64,000 nucleotides of DNA, taken from contig PKUJ01000025.1 of NCBI GenBank assembly GCA_002869565.1, forward strand, positions 62,001 through 126,000. The letters are read 5' to 3'. Below the pieces are notes generated by a model that made no database searches, was not told the DNA's origin, and worked only from the letters and a program-made list of their open reading frames with translations. This DNA comes from Arcobacter sp. (GTDB taxonomy: Bacteria; Campylobacterota; Campylobacteria; Campylobacterales; Arcobacteraceae). Shown one piece after another: positions 28,569 through 37,271 of this stretch. The position numbers were made by a program, and so were the translations under genes. Every line of letters begins with the position of its first letter. Position 1 is the stretch's first letter.

Positions 28569-29336
28569 ATGAACAAAAGTTCGAATTTATCTTCTGTAGA
28601 AAATGCACTAAAAATTCTTGAATGTTTTACTATAGATGAAACAGAAAAAAGAGTTACAAAAATTTCAGAAGAATTAGGATTAGCAAAAAGTACAGTAAGT
28701 AGACTTATAAAAACACTGCACTCATATGGATATGTAAAAAAAGATTTGGAAACTCAAAAATACTCTTTAGGTACAAAAATTTTATCACTATATAGCAGTT
28801 TAATGTCAGAAATGGAAATAGTAAAAGAAGCCCAACCTTTTTTAGAACAATTAGCTAAGGAAACAAAAGAATCTGTTCAATTAGCTGAACTTGAAGGTTC
28901 TAATGTAATATATACTGAGCAAATAAAATCTTCTTTTCCTATACAAATTTTTGCACATATTGGTAGAATAAACCCTATACATTGTACCAGTTCAGGAAAA
29001 CTACTATTAGCCTACCAAGAAATTGAAACAATTGAAGAGATACTTATTAATAATGAACTAAAAAGATATACCTCATCTACAACTACAAATATAATTCAAT
29101 TAAAAAAAGAACTATTAGAGATTAGGGCTTTAGGTTATTGTTATATAGAAAATGAGTTTATTGATGGAATAGTATCAATTGCAGCACCAATAAGAGACTA
29201 TAATAAAAAAGTTGTAGCAGCAGTATCTTTAGTAGGGCCTATTCAAAGGTTTACTAAAGATAAAATGCCGAGGTTTATAAATAAAGTTATTGATTCCAGT
29301 GATTTAATTTCTAAAACATTAGGATATAACAAATGA
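28569..29336 (+). CDS. IclR-family regulator divergent from pobA
   Basis: The 255-residue protein has an IclR winged helix (SSVENALKILECF, LGLAKSTVSRLIKTLHSYGYV near residues 8-57) and an effector domain with CTSSGKLLLAY and IASIAAPIRD-like SIAAPIRDYNKKVVAAVSL. It is closer to general KdgR-like IclR proteins than the PcaR-type protein at 16.8 kb. Position suggests control of pobA in response to 4-hydroxybenzoate, and of itself, through the inverted repeat at 28466-28504. It ends 20 bases before the convergent aldolase gene. Confidence 0.82.
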   Translation: MNKSSNLSSVENALKILECFTIDETEKRVTKISEELGLAKSTVSRLIKTLHSYGYVKKDLETQKYSLGTKILSLYSSLMSEMEIVKEAQPFLEQLAKETKESVQLAELEGSNVIYTEQIKSSFPIQIFAHIGRINPIHCTSSGKLLLAYQEIETIEEILINNELKRYTSSTTTNIIQLKKELLEIRALGYCYIENEFIDGIVSIAAPIRDYNKKVVAAVSLVGPIQRFTKDKMPRFINKVIDSSDLISKTLGYNK

Positions 29337-29356
29337 AGAATCTAAAATAAAAATCT

Positions 29357-30148
29357 TTATTGATCCCAATTAGGATCAATTTTTTTCATCATTCTATAAT
29401 ATGCAGGCCATTCAGGAAGTAAAACTTGCGCTCCAGCTTGAGAATCCCCTCCTTCAAATTGTTCTCTTGTTTTTATCATCACTTTTTCACTTGCTTGAAT
29501 TAATTCTTGCCCTGTTGACATAGCTTTTAACTGAACTAATGAACCAAAAATTAGTTGATACATTCTCACAAATGCAGTAGCTACATTAACTCCTGCTGTA
29601 AGAGAACCATGATTATGAAGCAATAAAGTATGATTAGTTTCTCCAAGTGATGAAACTAACCTTTCTTGCTCAGCCTCATCCAAAACTATTCCCTCAAAAT
29701 TGTGATACCCTATTCTTTCATAAAATTGATAAGACTCTTGATGAAGAGGGATAAATCCACATTTTAATGTACTTACTGCTATTGTTTCAGGATTGTGTGT
29801 ATGTAAAACACAATTTAAATCACTTCTTGCTTTATGAATAGCTGAGTGAATTACAAACCCAGCTTTATTTACTGGATATGGACTATCATCTACTTTATTT
29901 CCATCTAAATCTATTTTTACTAAATTTGAAGGCTTAATTTCACTATAAAGTAAACCAAATGGATTAATTAAAATATGTTCAGTTCCTGGTATTCTTAGTG
30001 AAATATGATTATATACTTGTGTTGTCCAACCATAATAATCAACCATTCTATATGCCAATGCTAACTCAACTCTTGCTTTCCATTCAACTTCACTAATTCC
30101 TGCAGGAGGAAAACTTTTTCTAAAAATATCTTCTTGTATTTGTTCCAT
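29357..30148 (-). CDS. Class II aldolase/adducin-family protein
   Basis: This is a protein of about 263 residues with the metal-binding class II aldolase fold. The histidines in LHTHNPE and LLHNHGSL, together with the acidic HQES region, are the usual Zn/Mn ligands and catalytic site. Start ATG 30148 is chosen because AAGGAGG lies six bases before it; a longer frame would overlap the upstream gene. It directly follows the TauD-like dioxygenase gene. Family members cleave or decarboxylate hydroxy acids; phthalate-pathway decarboxylases belong here too. The actual reaction is unknown. Its setting suggests one extra funnelling step into the pathway. Confidence 0.78.
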   Translation of the reverse strand: MEQIQEDIFRKSFPPAGISEVEWKARVELALAYRMVDYYGWTTQVYNHISLRIPGTEHILINPFGLLYSEIKPSNLVKIDLDGNKVDDSPYPVNKAGFVIHSAIHKARSDLNCVLHTHNPETIAVSTLKCGFIPLHQESYQFYERIGYHNFEGIVLDEAEQERLVSSLGETNHTLLLHNHGSLTAGVNVATAFVRMYQLIFGSLVQLKAMSTGQELIQASEKVMIKTREQFEGGDSQAGAQVLLPEWPAYYRMMKKIDPNWDQ

Positions 30149-30158
30149 AGTTTCCTCC

Positions 30159-31076
30159 TTATTCTGGTCTTTCACCCATAACTGTTGCTCTATACATTTC
30201 TCTTCTAAATCCATCATAGTCATTAAAAGCTTGATGCATACAAATTCTATTATCCCAGATAATAAATGTTTTACTTTCCCATCTTAATCTACAAGTAAAA
30301 GACTCTTGGGTTACAAAGTCACCTAAATATTTTAAAAGTGGAGCTGCTTCTTCATCTTTAAAACCTTCAATACCACAGGCATAAGTTTTATCAACAAAAA
30401 TTGATTTCTCACCAGTAATTGGATGAGTTCTAATTAAAGGATGATAAAAACCTTCTATATTTTTTTGTGTATCAACATCAAGTTCAATATTCCCAAGATT
30501 GCCAACTTTTCCCTCTTTAGCAGCTTTTTCAGCTTGCATTGCAGCAACGACTCTTTGTCCACTCATCCATACTTTTAAAGGAGCTAACATCTCTTTCATT
30601 GCATCACTTAAACTATTATAGGCAAGTACGGAGTTTGCAAACATTGTATCTCCACCATAAGGAGGCATGTCTTTCCCATAATTTAATGCAATTGAAGGCG
30701 GAATTTCTAAAAAGGCTGAATCAGTATGCCAACCACTTCCAAAAACCATTTTTGTATTTGTAGTAGCTTCTTTTATTACGGGTTGAATATTTTCATGCCC
30801 TTCTACACCAGTTGTATAAGCATCCGTACCAAATTCACCTAAACGTAAAGTTAAGTTTTCATGGTCTTCAAAAGAAATATCTTGGTCTCTAAAATAAATA
30901 AGTTTGTGTCTATAAACTGCATCTTCAATCTCTGCAAAAGCTTCATCACTTACATTACTTAAATCAACTCCTCTAATTTCTGCACCCATTGCAGCTGCTA
31001 GTGGAATTGCTTGTATATGTTTATAATTTCTTGAACTATTATCAAAAAGTCCTGTTGGGTGAACGATACTACTCAT
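30159..31076 (-). CDS. TauD/TfdA-family 2-oxoglutarate-dependent dioxygenase
   Basis: The 305-residue protein has the Fe(II) facial triad of the family: H-x-D in WHTDSAF near residue 118 and a distal histidine in NRICMHQAFND near residue 281. A likely 2-oxoglutarate-binding arginine is in the terminal REMYRATVMGERPE. TauD/TfdA enzymes hydroxylate next to a heteroatom and so break C-S, C-O or C-N bonds, as in taurine or aryloxyacetate use. It is paired with the class II aldolase, ten bases apart. An aryl ether or similar precursor feeding the hydroxybenzoate routes is a possible substrate. Confidence 0.83.
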   Translation of the reverse strand: MSSIVHPTGLFDNSSRNYKHIQAIPLAAAMGAEIRGVDLSNVSDEAFAEIEDAVYRHKLIYFRDQDISFEDHENLTLRLGEFGTDAYTTGVEGHENIQPVIKEATTNTKMVFGSGWHTDSAFLEIPPSIALNYGKDMPPYGGDTMFANSVLAYNSLSDAMKEMLAPLKVWMSGQRVVAAMQAEKAAKEGKVGNLGNIELDVDTQKNIEGFYHPLIRTHPITGEKSIFVDKTYACGIEGFKDEEAAPLLKYLGDFVTQESFTCRLRWESKTFIIWDNRICMHQAFNDYDGFRREMYRATVMGERPE

Positions 31077-31168
31077 TTTACTTCCTAATATTGATTTTTA
31101 TCTAAACTTGAATTAGTATAACAATAATGAAAATGAAGTGGAAGACAAAATTTCAACAATTTCTGACA

Positions 31169-32029
31169 CTATTTTAACATTTTGATTGAATACTCTTTAG
31201 GAGTCATGTTTTCATACTTTTTGAAAAATCTTGAAAAATATGAAGGATTATTAAAACCTAACTCGTATGCAATAGTTTGTATTGTTTTATCTTGAGATAC
31301 CATCTGTCTTTTTGCTTCCAGAATCACTCTTTGATGTATCATTGAAGTAACTGTAATACCTGATATTTTTTTTATAATTTCATTTAATCTTTTTGAGGAT
31401 AAATCCATTTTTCGGGAATAAAACTCTACATCTTTTATCTGCTTAAAATTCTCTTCAATTAAATTTCTAAGTTTATCAAGTTTTGTAAACTTTGGGTCGA
31501 TAATTTGTGAAGAATCAATTTTTAGCTCTTCCATATAATATAAAAGAGTCTCTAGTAAACTTCGAAGTATTAAACTATTTTGTTTTTCTTTATTATACTC
31601 ATTTAATAAAATATCCATAATTGGAAATATTGTTTTAAATTTTTCTACATCATAAATAAAATAAGGGATTGTATTAAAAGAGTTAAATAATTTTAATAAT
31701 AGCTGTTTTATATTGTTATTGTTTTCTAAAATAAATGGTTCATTAAAATTTATAATAAAACCATCAAATTGCTCTTGATAATTTTTATAATTCCATTTAT
31801 GAGTTTGATTTGGAGAGATAAAATATATATGCCCTGCTTTTAAAGCATAAGAAACAAAATCAATTTCATGGTTTTCATTTTTTTCTTTTGTTTTAGTAAT
31901 AATAACAATTTCATAATAACTATGTCTGTGAATAGGAATTATTCCATTTTTACATCTATTTTTTATTAAAGAAATTCTTAGTTGTCTTTTATGACTAATT
32001 TCATAACTTGGTATATATTCAATATCCAT
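31169..32029 (-). CDS. AraC-family transcriptional regulator
   Basis: This 286-residue protein has an N-terminal cupin-like sensing domain (HRHSYYEIVIITK, GHIYFISPNQTHKW) and a C-terminal double helix-turn-helix (LSSKRLNEIIKKISGITVTSM, then IAYELGFNNPSYFSRFFKKYENMTPKEYS). It lies 43 bases after the vanA gene on the same strand and could be part of that operon. The gap to the TauD-like gene downstream is 92 bases. It may control vanA or the dioxygenase/aldolase pair; sequence does not say which. Confidence 0.85.
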   Translation of the reverse strand: MDIEYIPSYEISHKRQLRISLIKNRCKNGIIPIHRHSYYEIVIITKTKEKNENHEIDFVSYALKAGHIYFISPNQTHKWNYKNYQEQFDGFIINFNEPFILENNNNIKQLLLKLFNSFNTIPYFIYDVEKFKTIFPIMDILLNEYNKEKQNSLILRSLLETLLYYMEELKIDSSQIIDPKFTKLDKLRNLIEENFKQIKDVEFYSRKMDLSSKRLNEIIKKISGITVTSMIHQRVILEAKRQMVSQDKTIQTIAYELGFNNPSYFSRFFKKYENMTPKEYSIKMLK

Positions 32030-32072
32030 TTAGACTCTTTTCAGATTCTAAATAAAAAGAGTTTAACTCTTT

Positions 32073-33122
32073 TTATTTATTATCAATATATCTTTCTTCT
32101 TCAAGTTTTATCATCTGACTTAATATACGTCGAGAAAGTTTTCCACCTGCATCAATGTCAAGACTGATTAAACTCTTATTTGGGAATTTTTCAAGATTTT
32201 TTTGTTGGAACTCTAAAACTTCTAAATCCTCTTCAAATATTCCACCTTGACCTTTTAAAATATCCTGTGTCAATTGATTATCAGTTGGATTAAAGTTTCT
32301 TGCCATTCCCCAAAAATACCACATTGAAGTTTCAGTTTGAGGAGTCATAAAATCTACAACTGTACATCTAACTTTATCTTGCTTAGGTGCATCTTTCCCA
32401 CCTTTTCCTTTTAATGCAACTCCTACATCAATTAATACAGCACCTGGTGGAACAAATTTTGATTTTTGCCATCTATCTACTTTAGCAGTCGGGTCTAAAT
32501 TATTATGTTCCATACACATCTGCCAAAATGGAGGAGCAGTAATATCATCCATATATCTACTTGTAACAACATAACCATCTTCCATTTGGGTATTCACAGG
32601 ACTTTCATCAATCTCTTCTTGCCCAATACTAGTTCCATGGACATACTTCTCATGAGTTAAATCCATCAAATTATCAATCATAAATCTATAATCACATTTA
32701 ATATCAAAAACTCCACCTGCAAATGCCCACTCTTTATTCCCATGCCATTCTAAATAAGGAATTAAAGATTCATCAACTTTTTCTATCTTACCAGGCCAGA
32801 TCCAAATAAATCCATACTTTTCAACAATAGGATAATACTTTGAACAAGGTATTTTTTTAGGATTTTGCATAGGCATATCAACAATTTCACCTTTACAGCC
32901 TACTTTTAATCCATGATAAGCACAAACTAAATCACCCTCTTCCATATAACCTAAGGATAAAGCTGCACCTCTATGTGTACAAAAATCTTCTAAAGCAATT
33001 ACTTCATTTTTTTTATTTCTAAAAAAAACTAATTGAACACCACAGATTACTCTTGAAAATGGCTTATCACTTTTAATCTCTTCGCTTGTTCCTGCGACAT
33101 ACCATGTATTTTTTGGAAACAT
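32073..33122 (-). CDS. vanA: Vanillate O-demethylase oxygenase subunit (Rieske)
   Basis: The 349-residue protein strongly resembles VanA, starting MFPKNTWYVAGTSEEI. The Rieske [2Fe-2S] site is C-T-H near residue 47 and CAYHGLK near residue 66. The mononuclear iron ligands should lie in DNLMDLTHEKYVHG near residue 157. VanA demethylates vanillate to protocatechuate and formaldehyde using electrons from reductase VanB. It is third in the operon dctP-hydrolase-vanA, whose promoter shares its layout with the lig promoter. No VanB-type reductase is present in this window. Confidence 0.9.
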   Translation of the reverse strand: MFPKNTWYVAGTSEEIKSDKPFSRVICGVQLVFFRNKKNEVIALEDFCTHRGAALSLGYMEEGDLVCAYHGLKVGCKGEIVDMPMQNPKKIPCSKYYPIVEKYGFIWIWPGKIEKVDESLIPYLEWHGNKEWAFAGGVFDIKCDYRFMIDNLMDLTHEKYVHGTSIGQEEIDESPVNTQMEDGYVVTSRYMDDITAPPFWQMCMEHNNLDPTAKVDRWQKSKFVPPGAVLIDVGVALKGKGGKDAPKQDKVRCTVVDFMTPQTETSMWYFWGMARNFNPTDNQLTQDILKGQGGIFEEDLEVLEFQQKNLEKFPNKSLISLDIDAGGKLSRRILSQMIKLEEERYIDNK

Positions 33123-33135
33123 TTTTTCTCCTTCT

Positions 33136-33831
33136 TTATAAAAAATTTATTATTGCTTTTGCAACTAATTTTGGCTGCTCAACAGGTGCCATATGACTGG
33201 CATTTTCAATTACAGATAAGGTACTATCTTTTAAGAAATCTTGCATTTTTTCATGTTGTAAAATAGAACTCCACTTATCCTCTGTAGCACTAAGTAACAA
33301 AGTTGAGATATCAACAGTTGATAAAATAGATTGTGAATCAGGACGATTTATTAATGCACCTATTTGTTTTAAGAACTCATCAACACTGTATGATAAAATC
33401 ATTTTTTCAAGTTTATTAAGTAATAAACTATTTTTTAGGCTCTCTTCACTAAGCATAGGAGGAAGCCATTGTTTTCCAACAGCCTTTATTCCCTTCGTTT
33501 TTGCTAAATCAAGTAATTTTCGTCTTACAATAAGTTCAGCTTCACTTTTAGGATGAACACCTGTATTAAATAATCCTAATTTAAGCACTCTTTTGGGTTC
33601 AGTTTTAAAAACTTCTAGAGCAACTCTTCCTCCCATTGAATGACCTATTAATATAAATTTTTTAGGAGCAGTATTTAGTACTTTGTTTGCCATCATTTCA
33701 ATCGAATCACAACCTTTAAATGAAATTATCGATACATTAAAGTTATCCTCTAACTCTTTAGCAACTTCTTCCCAAACCATTTCAGTACACAATAGTCCAC
33801 TAAGAAATACAATGTTCTCTTTTTTTCTCAT
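33136..33831 (-). CDS. Alpha/beta-hydrolase, putative aromatic esterase or lactonase
   Basis: This 231-residue protein is a compact alpha/beta-hydrolase. The nucleophile elbow GHSMGG lies near residue 63, and the catalytic histidine is probably in ENASHMAPVEQP near the C-terminus. It resembles small carboxylesterases and enol-lactonases. It sits between a TRAP receptor and vanA, with eight- and 13-base gaps, so it should be made together with vanillate demethylase. Hydrolysis of a methyl or feruloyl ester that yields a vanillate precursor would fit. A ring-cleavage lactonase is less likely because LigI is present. Confidence 0.78.
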   Translation of the reverse strand: MRKKENIVFLSGLLCTEMVWEEVAKELEDNFNVSIISFKGCDSIEMMANKVLNTAPKKFILIGHSMGGRVALEVFKTEPKRVLKLGLFNTGVHPKSEAELIVRRKLLDLAKTKGIKAVGKQWLPPMLSEESLKNSLLLNKLEKMILSYSVDEFLKQIGALINRPDSQSILSTVDISTLLLSATEDKWSSILQHEKMQDFLKDSTLSVIENASHMAPVEQPKLVAKAIINFL

Positions 33832-33839
33832 AATAAGCC

Positions 33840-34880
33840 TTATTTAGTATTTTTATTTATTGCTTCTCTAGCTTTATCAACAAGCATTTTCCCATCTATA
33901 CCTTTTTGACTTACTTCTTTTATCCATTTTTCAACTACTCTTTGACCTGCCTCATTAAACTCATCAACTGCTTTATCATCTAAAGTAATTATTTCAGAAT
34001 CTTTAGAGTTTTTCTGCATTTTTATACCTGGTTTTTCTACATCCATCCATAATTGCCCAACTTCTTTAACCATATCAAGATTCAAACTCTTTTCTAATAC
34101 ACCTTGTAACTCTTTAGGTAATGAATTAAATTTATCTTTATTCATAAGAAGTAAAAAAACTGAAGTACCAAATCTACTTCCATTTTTTCCTTCTGTTGAA
34201 TATTTAGTTAACTGATGAAATTTAAATGGTGGAAAAACTTCATAAGGGATAAGTGCTCCATCAACTGCATTTTTAGACAAAGCTTGTGGCAATGCAGGTA
34301 AAGGCATACCAACTGGTTCTGCACCAAACTCTTCAATTAGCCACCCGCCAGTTCTTGAAGGAGTTCTAAGTTTTAGACCCTTTAAGTCAGAAATAGAAGT
34401 AATTTTTTTATTTACAGAATGAATTGCATTTCCGGCATGCACATAAACCATAAGTGGTTTAGTCTTTTTAAAATCATCTTTAATTAAATCAAAGTTTTCT
34501 TTTATTGCTACTGATGTATCTAAAGATGAACCTTTGTGAACTGTAGGAAGTTCAAATACTTCAGTTCGAGAGAAAACTCCCGGAGTATATCCAGCAACCG
34601 TCCAAACAATATCAACAACACCATCTCTTGCTTGTTTATAAAGTTCATTTGGTTTTCCACCTAAAGTCATAGAAGGGAAAACTTCTACTTTAATTTTACC
34701 CTTAGACATTTTTTCAACTTTTTCTGCCCAAGGAAGAAGAAATTTCGTATGAGTTGGTGCTTTTGGACTATGTAAATGATGAACCACTAAAGTTATTGGT
34801 TTTTCATTTGCAAATAAGCTATTTGATAGAACTGTTAAACTTGCAATAATTGCGACAAAACTCTTTTTTATTTTTTTCAT
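33840..34880 (-). CDS. TRAP substrate-binding protein DctP, van operon
   Basis: This 346-residue receptor has a signal peptide ending near SLFA and the paralogue-specific stretch LKGLKLRTPSRTGGWLIEEFGAEPVGMPLPALPQALSK. It is more similar to the lig-operon receptor (41205-42239) than to the hydroxycinnamate one. No DctQ or DctM gene is adjacent. It is first in the operon with the hydrolase and vanA and lies under the promoter module at 34935-35028. Vanillate, or the ester cleaved by the hydrolase, is the expected ligand. Confidence 0.86.
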   Translation of the reverse strand: MKKIKKSFVAIIASLTVLSNSLFANEKPITLVVHHLHSPKAPTHTKFLLPWAEKVEKMSKGKIKVEVFPSMTLGGKPNELYKQARDGVVDIVWTVAGYTPGVFSRTEVFELPTVHKGSSLDTSVAIKENFDLIKDDFKKTKPLMVYVHAGNAIHSVNKKITSISDLKGLKLRTPSRTGGWLIEEFGAEPVGMPLPALPQALSKNAVDGALIPYEVFPPFKFHQLTKYSTEGKNGSRFGTSVFLLLMNKDKFNSLPKELQGVLEKSLNLDMVKEVGQLWMDVEKPGIKMQKNSKDSEIITLDDKAVDEFNEAGQRVVEKWIKEVSQKGIDGKMLVDKAREAINKNTK

Positions 34881-34934
34881 TTTTCATCCTTAAAATATTA
34901 CTTCTAGAAATAAAATCAATCAAGATTATTATTT

Positions 34935-35028
34935 CGAACAAACGTTACAAAACTATAACATTGACAATTTTAAAGTTCGCTTAACGTACAAATGTTCTAA
35001 AATAGCTTAGAATAGCATTAAAGTAGCA
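34935..35028 (-). promoter_or_regulatory. Composite promoter module of the van operon
   Basis: Reading toward the gene, the module has an 11-bp-phased repeat (AATAGCATTAAAGTAGCA on plus, 35011-35028). Next is the operator GTTCGCTTAACGTAC (34975-34989), then 17 bases to the -10 ACTATA (TATAGT on minus, 34952-34957, preceded by TG). A second CGAAC site follows at 34935-34939. Every spacing equals that of the lig module at 48232-48325, and the two agree at about 73 of 94 bases without gaps. The operator occupies the -35 position, which suggests activation. Confidence 0.7.
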
Positions 35029-35131
35029 TTTTTTTTATAAAAGCAGTTTTTTAGGTGATTCTTTATTGAATTTAAATTTAAGCTATTTTTAAGTAAAAAA
35101 TTAATTTTGTATTTTTTTTATGAATTTAGAT

Positions 35132-35157
35132 AAAACTAGGAAAAACTTCCTAGTTTT
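35132..35157 (-). terminator. Terminator after mobA
   Basis: AAAACTAGGAA and TTCCTAGTTTT form a perfect 11-bp stem with a four-base loop, 13 bases beyond the mobA stop. The flanks are T-rich. It separates mobA transcription from the van promoter. Confidence 0.65.
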
Positions 35158-35169
35158 AAATTTAAAAAC

Positions 35170-37050
35170 TTAGTCTCTTAGTAAAAAAATATTAGAGAAA
35201 AATACTTCTAATTCTTCATATGCATCAAGAGGTAAAATATTAGCTACATATTGATCAGGTCTTACAATAATAATACAACCTTTTTTTCTATCTATATCTC
35301 TTATATTAAAAATGTCATTATCATTTTTTAAATCTGGACAATACATTTTTTCATAATCTTTTAAGCCATATTTTCCAATAAGTGGTTTTAATAAACTAGG
35401 TAAATTTTCAAACTCTAAATCATGATGATGTTGTTGAAAAATACTATAAACACTTATAACAGAATCTATATCTTCATCCTTTTTTGTATATTTTAAAATT
35501 GGAGATTTTTCTGAACTTTCTAAATAGTCACACAACTTATAAATTTTAGAGCTAATATCCATAGGATTAGAAGAATCTGCAAAAGCATATATTCTAAATT
35601 TCGCATCAATTTTAACTGTATGACCTAAATGTATAGGTTTTGCATCCCCTAATCTCACAACTGGTGCAGAATGAAATCTCTTACCGATATCAAAACCTTT
35701 TGCTAAATTTTGATATTTATTATTACCTGTTAAAATTGATTTTTCATACTGAACAGAAAGTCCTGCGGTAAAAGTTCCACCTTCAACAAAATGATCTTTT
35801 ACACTTACTGTTTTATTATCAATTGGTGCACTCATTACTCTAGCCCATTTATGGTCATAATCAATTAAAGCTTGTGCAATAGCCCGTCTTTCTGCTGAAT
35901 ATGTATGAAGTAAACTTTCATCACTTTTTCCTGTTAATACAGAAATCAACTTCCAAGCTAAATTAAAGGTATCACCCATAGAAACATTCATTCCTTGACC
36001 TGCTTTTGCACTATGAGTATGACAAGCATCTCCTGCAATAAATACGTGAGGATTTTTATTTTCAATTTCACTTTCAAGGACATCATCGAATTTATCAGTT
36101 AGACTATGCCCCACTTCATAGACAGACCACCATGCAGTTTCTTTTACATCAATCTCATAGGGATGAAAGATTTCTTTACTAGCTTCAATTAATCTATCTA
36201 AAGTTATATTTTTACTCTCACCTCTTTGTTTTAATTTATCTAATTCAACATAGATTCTTAGTAGCTGTCCACCCTCCCTTGGGATTAATAAAATATTTCC
36301 TTTATTTGCAGACTTTATTATATTTTTAAATCTAATATCAGGAAAATTTGTTTTAACTAATACATCCATCACACCCCAAGCTTGACCTTCTCTATCACCT
36401 TTTAATTCTCTGCTAATTGATTTTCTAACTAAACTTCTAGCTCCATCACAACCAACTACATATTTTGCTTTTATAGTTTTAGTTTTTCCATTACAATCTA
36501 TTTGTGCTAAATTTGGATACTCTTTATTTATTTCATCAAATTCTAAATCAACTAAAGAGTGATTATAATCCACTTCTAATCTTGTTGGAGAGTTTTTCAT
36601 TAGCTCTAAATACATATCATGTATTCTTGCTTGATTTAAAACTATATGTGGCATTTCAGACAAACCATCTTTTACATCTTGAACTCTTGTATCTCTGGTA
36701 ATATTTTCAAGATTCTTTTCATCAGGCTTCCAAAAGTTTGTTTCATTTACCCAATAGCCCTCTTTTAAAACTTTTTGGGCAAAACCAAAAGCTTCAAACA
36801 TTTCCATAGAACGGCAAGAGACACCATCTGCTTGACCTAATACCATTGGAGCAGCTTTTTTTTCTATTATTCTAGTTTTGATTTCTGGATATTGAGACAA
36901 TTGAGCAGCTAATGTTAAACCTGCTGGTCCACTACCTATAATTAATACATCTACCTCTTCAGGAAGCTCTCCTTGAATACTTTCATAACCTTTTGCAATA
37001 GTATGAATATCTGGACTACCTGGATGAAAACCATTTACATGAAACTGCAT
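35170..37050 (-). CDS. mobA: 3-hydroxybenzoate 4-monooxygenase
   Basis: This 626-residue FAD monooxygenase has the phenol-hydroxylase layout. VDVLIIGSGPAGLTLAAQL binds FAD near residue 35, CDGARSLVRK lies near residue 200, and FIAGDACHTHSAKAGQGMNVSMGD near 345. A C-terminal thioredoxin-like domain follows. It resembles MobA of Comamonas, which converts 3-hydroxybenzoate to protocatechuate. The divergent MarR gene matches the mobA-mobR layout known there. The promoter carries a GTTCG-type operator and MarR palindromes. Phenol 2-monooxygenase is the main alternative, but lig context argues against it. Confidence 0.88.
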   Translation of the reverse strand: MQFHVNGFHPGSPDIHTIAKGYESIQGELPEEVDVLIIGSGPAGLTLAAQLSQYPEIKTRIIEKKAAPMVLGQADGVSCRSMEMFEAFGFAQKVLKEGYWVNETNFWKPDEKNLENITRDTRVQDVKDGLSEMPHIVLNQARIHDMYLELMKNSPTRLEVDYNHSLVDLEFDEINKEYPNLAQIDCNGKTKTIKAKYVVGCDGARSLVRKSISRELKGDREGQAWGVMDVLVKTNFPDIRFKNIIKSANKGNILLIPREGGQLLRIYVELDKLKQRGESKNITLDRLIEASKEIFHPYEIDVKETAWWSVYEVGHSLTDKFDDVLESEIENKNPHVFIAGDACHTHSAKAGQGMNVSMGDTFNLAWKLISVLTGKSDESLLHTYSAERRAIAQALIDYDHKWARVMSAPIDNKTVSVKDHFVEGGTFTAGLSVQYEKSILTGNNKYQNLAKGFDIGKRFHSAPVVRLGDAKPIHLGHTVKIDAKFRIYAFADSSNPMDISSKIYKLCDYLESSEKSPILKYTKKDEDIDSVISVYSIFQQHHHDLEFENLPSLLKPLIGKYGLKDYEKMYCPDLKNDNDIFNIRDIDRKKGCIIIVRPDQYVANILPLDAYEELEVFFSNIFLLRD

Positions 37051-37074
37051 ATTTTTTCCTTTTTATTATTTTAT

Positions 37075-37088
37075 GTTGTATATACAAC
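37075..37088. promoter_or_regulatory. MarR palindrome 1 (mobA leader)
   Basis: GTTGTATATACAAC is a perfect palindrome located 25 bases before the mobA start, inside the likely mobA leader. Identical or near-identical copies lie at 37118-37131 and 37232-37245. It is the expected site for the adjacent MarR protein. Confidence 0.7.
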
Positions 37089-37117
37089 TCTAGAGACAAA
37101 AAAAATAACACTTAGGT

Positions 37118-37131
37118 GTTGTATATACAAC
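37118..37131. promoter_or_regulatory. MarR palindrome 2 (overlaps mobA -10)
   Basis: This second copy of GTTGTATATACAAC overlaps the proposed mobA -10 box (ACTTTA on plus, TAAAGT on minus, 37130-37135). Binding here should block the mobA promoter. Confidence 0.7.
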
Positions 37132-37152
37132 TTTATCATTCTATATTTTAAA

Positions 37153-37167
37153 GTTCGCTTAACGAAC
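37153..37167 (-). promoter_or_regulatory. GTTCG-type IclR operator at the mobA promoter
   Basis: GTTCGCTTAACGAAC is identical to the operator in the lig promoter. It lies 17 bases upstream of the proposed TAAAGT -10 box, the same distance as in the lig and van promoters. A third half-site-like AAAAGTTTAC follows. Confidence 0.7.
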
Positions 37168-37231
37168 AAAAGTTTACTATACAAAAAACAAGTTTTTTTA
37201 TAAAAATTTTCAAATTTAATTTTTTACAAAG

Positions 37232-37245
37232 GTTGTATATGCAAC
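37232..37245. promoter_or_regulatory. MarR palindrome 3 (before marR)
   Basis: GTTGTATATGCAAC is a one-mismatch copy of the palindrome, 27 bases before the marR start. It suggests autoregulation. Confidence 0.65.
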
Positions 37246-37271
37246 AGTTAGAAATCTAATTAAGGAATTCT

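Noticed and set aside
30149-30223. A longer N-terminus for the class II aldolase
   Set aside because: It would overlap the dioxygenase gene by 65 bases, while ATG 30148 has an excellent AAGGAGG site.
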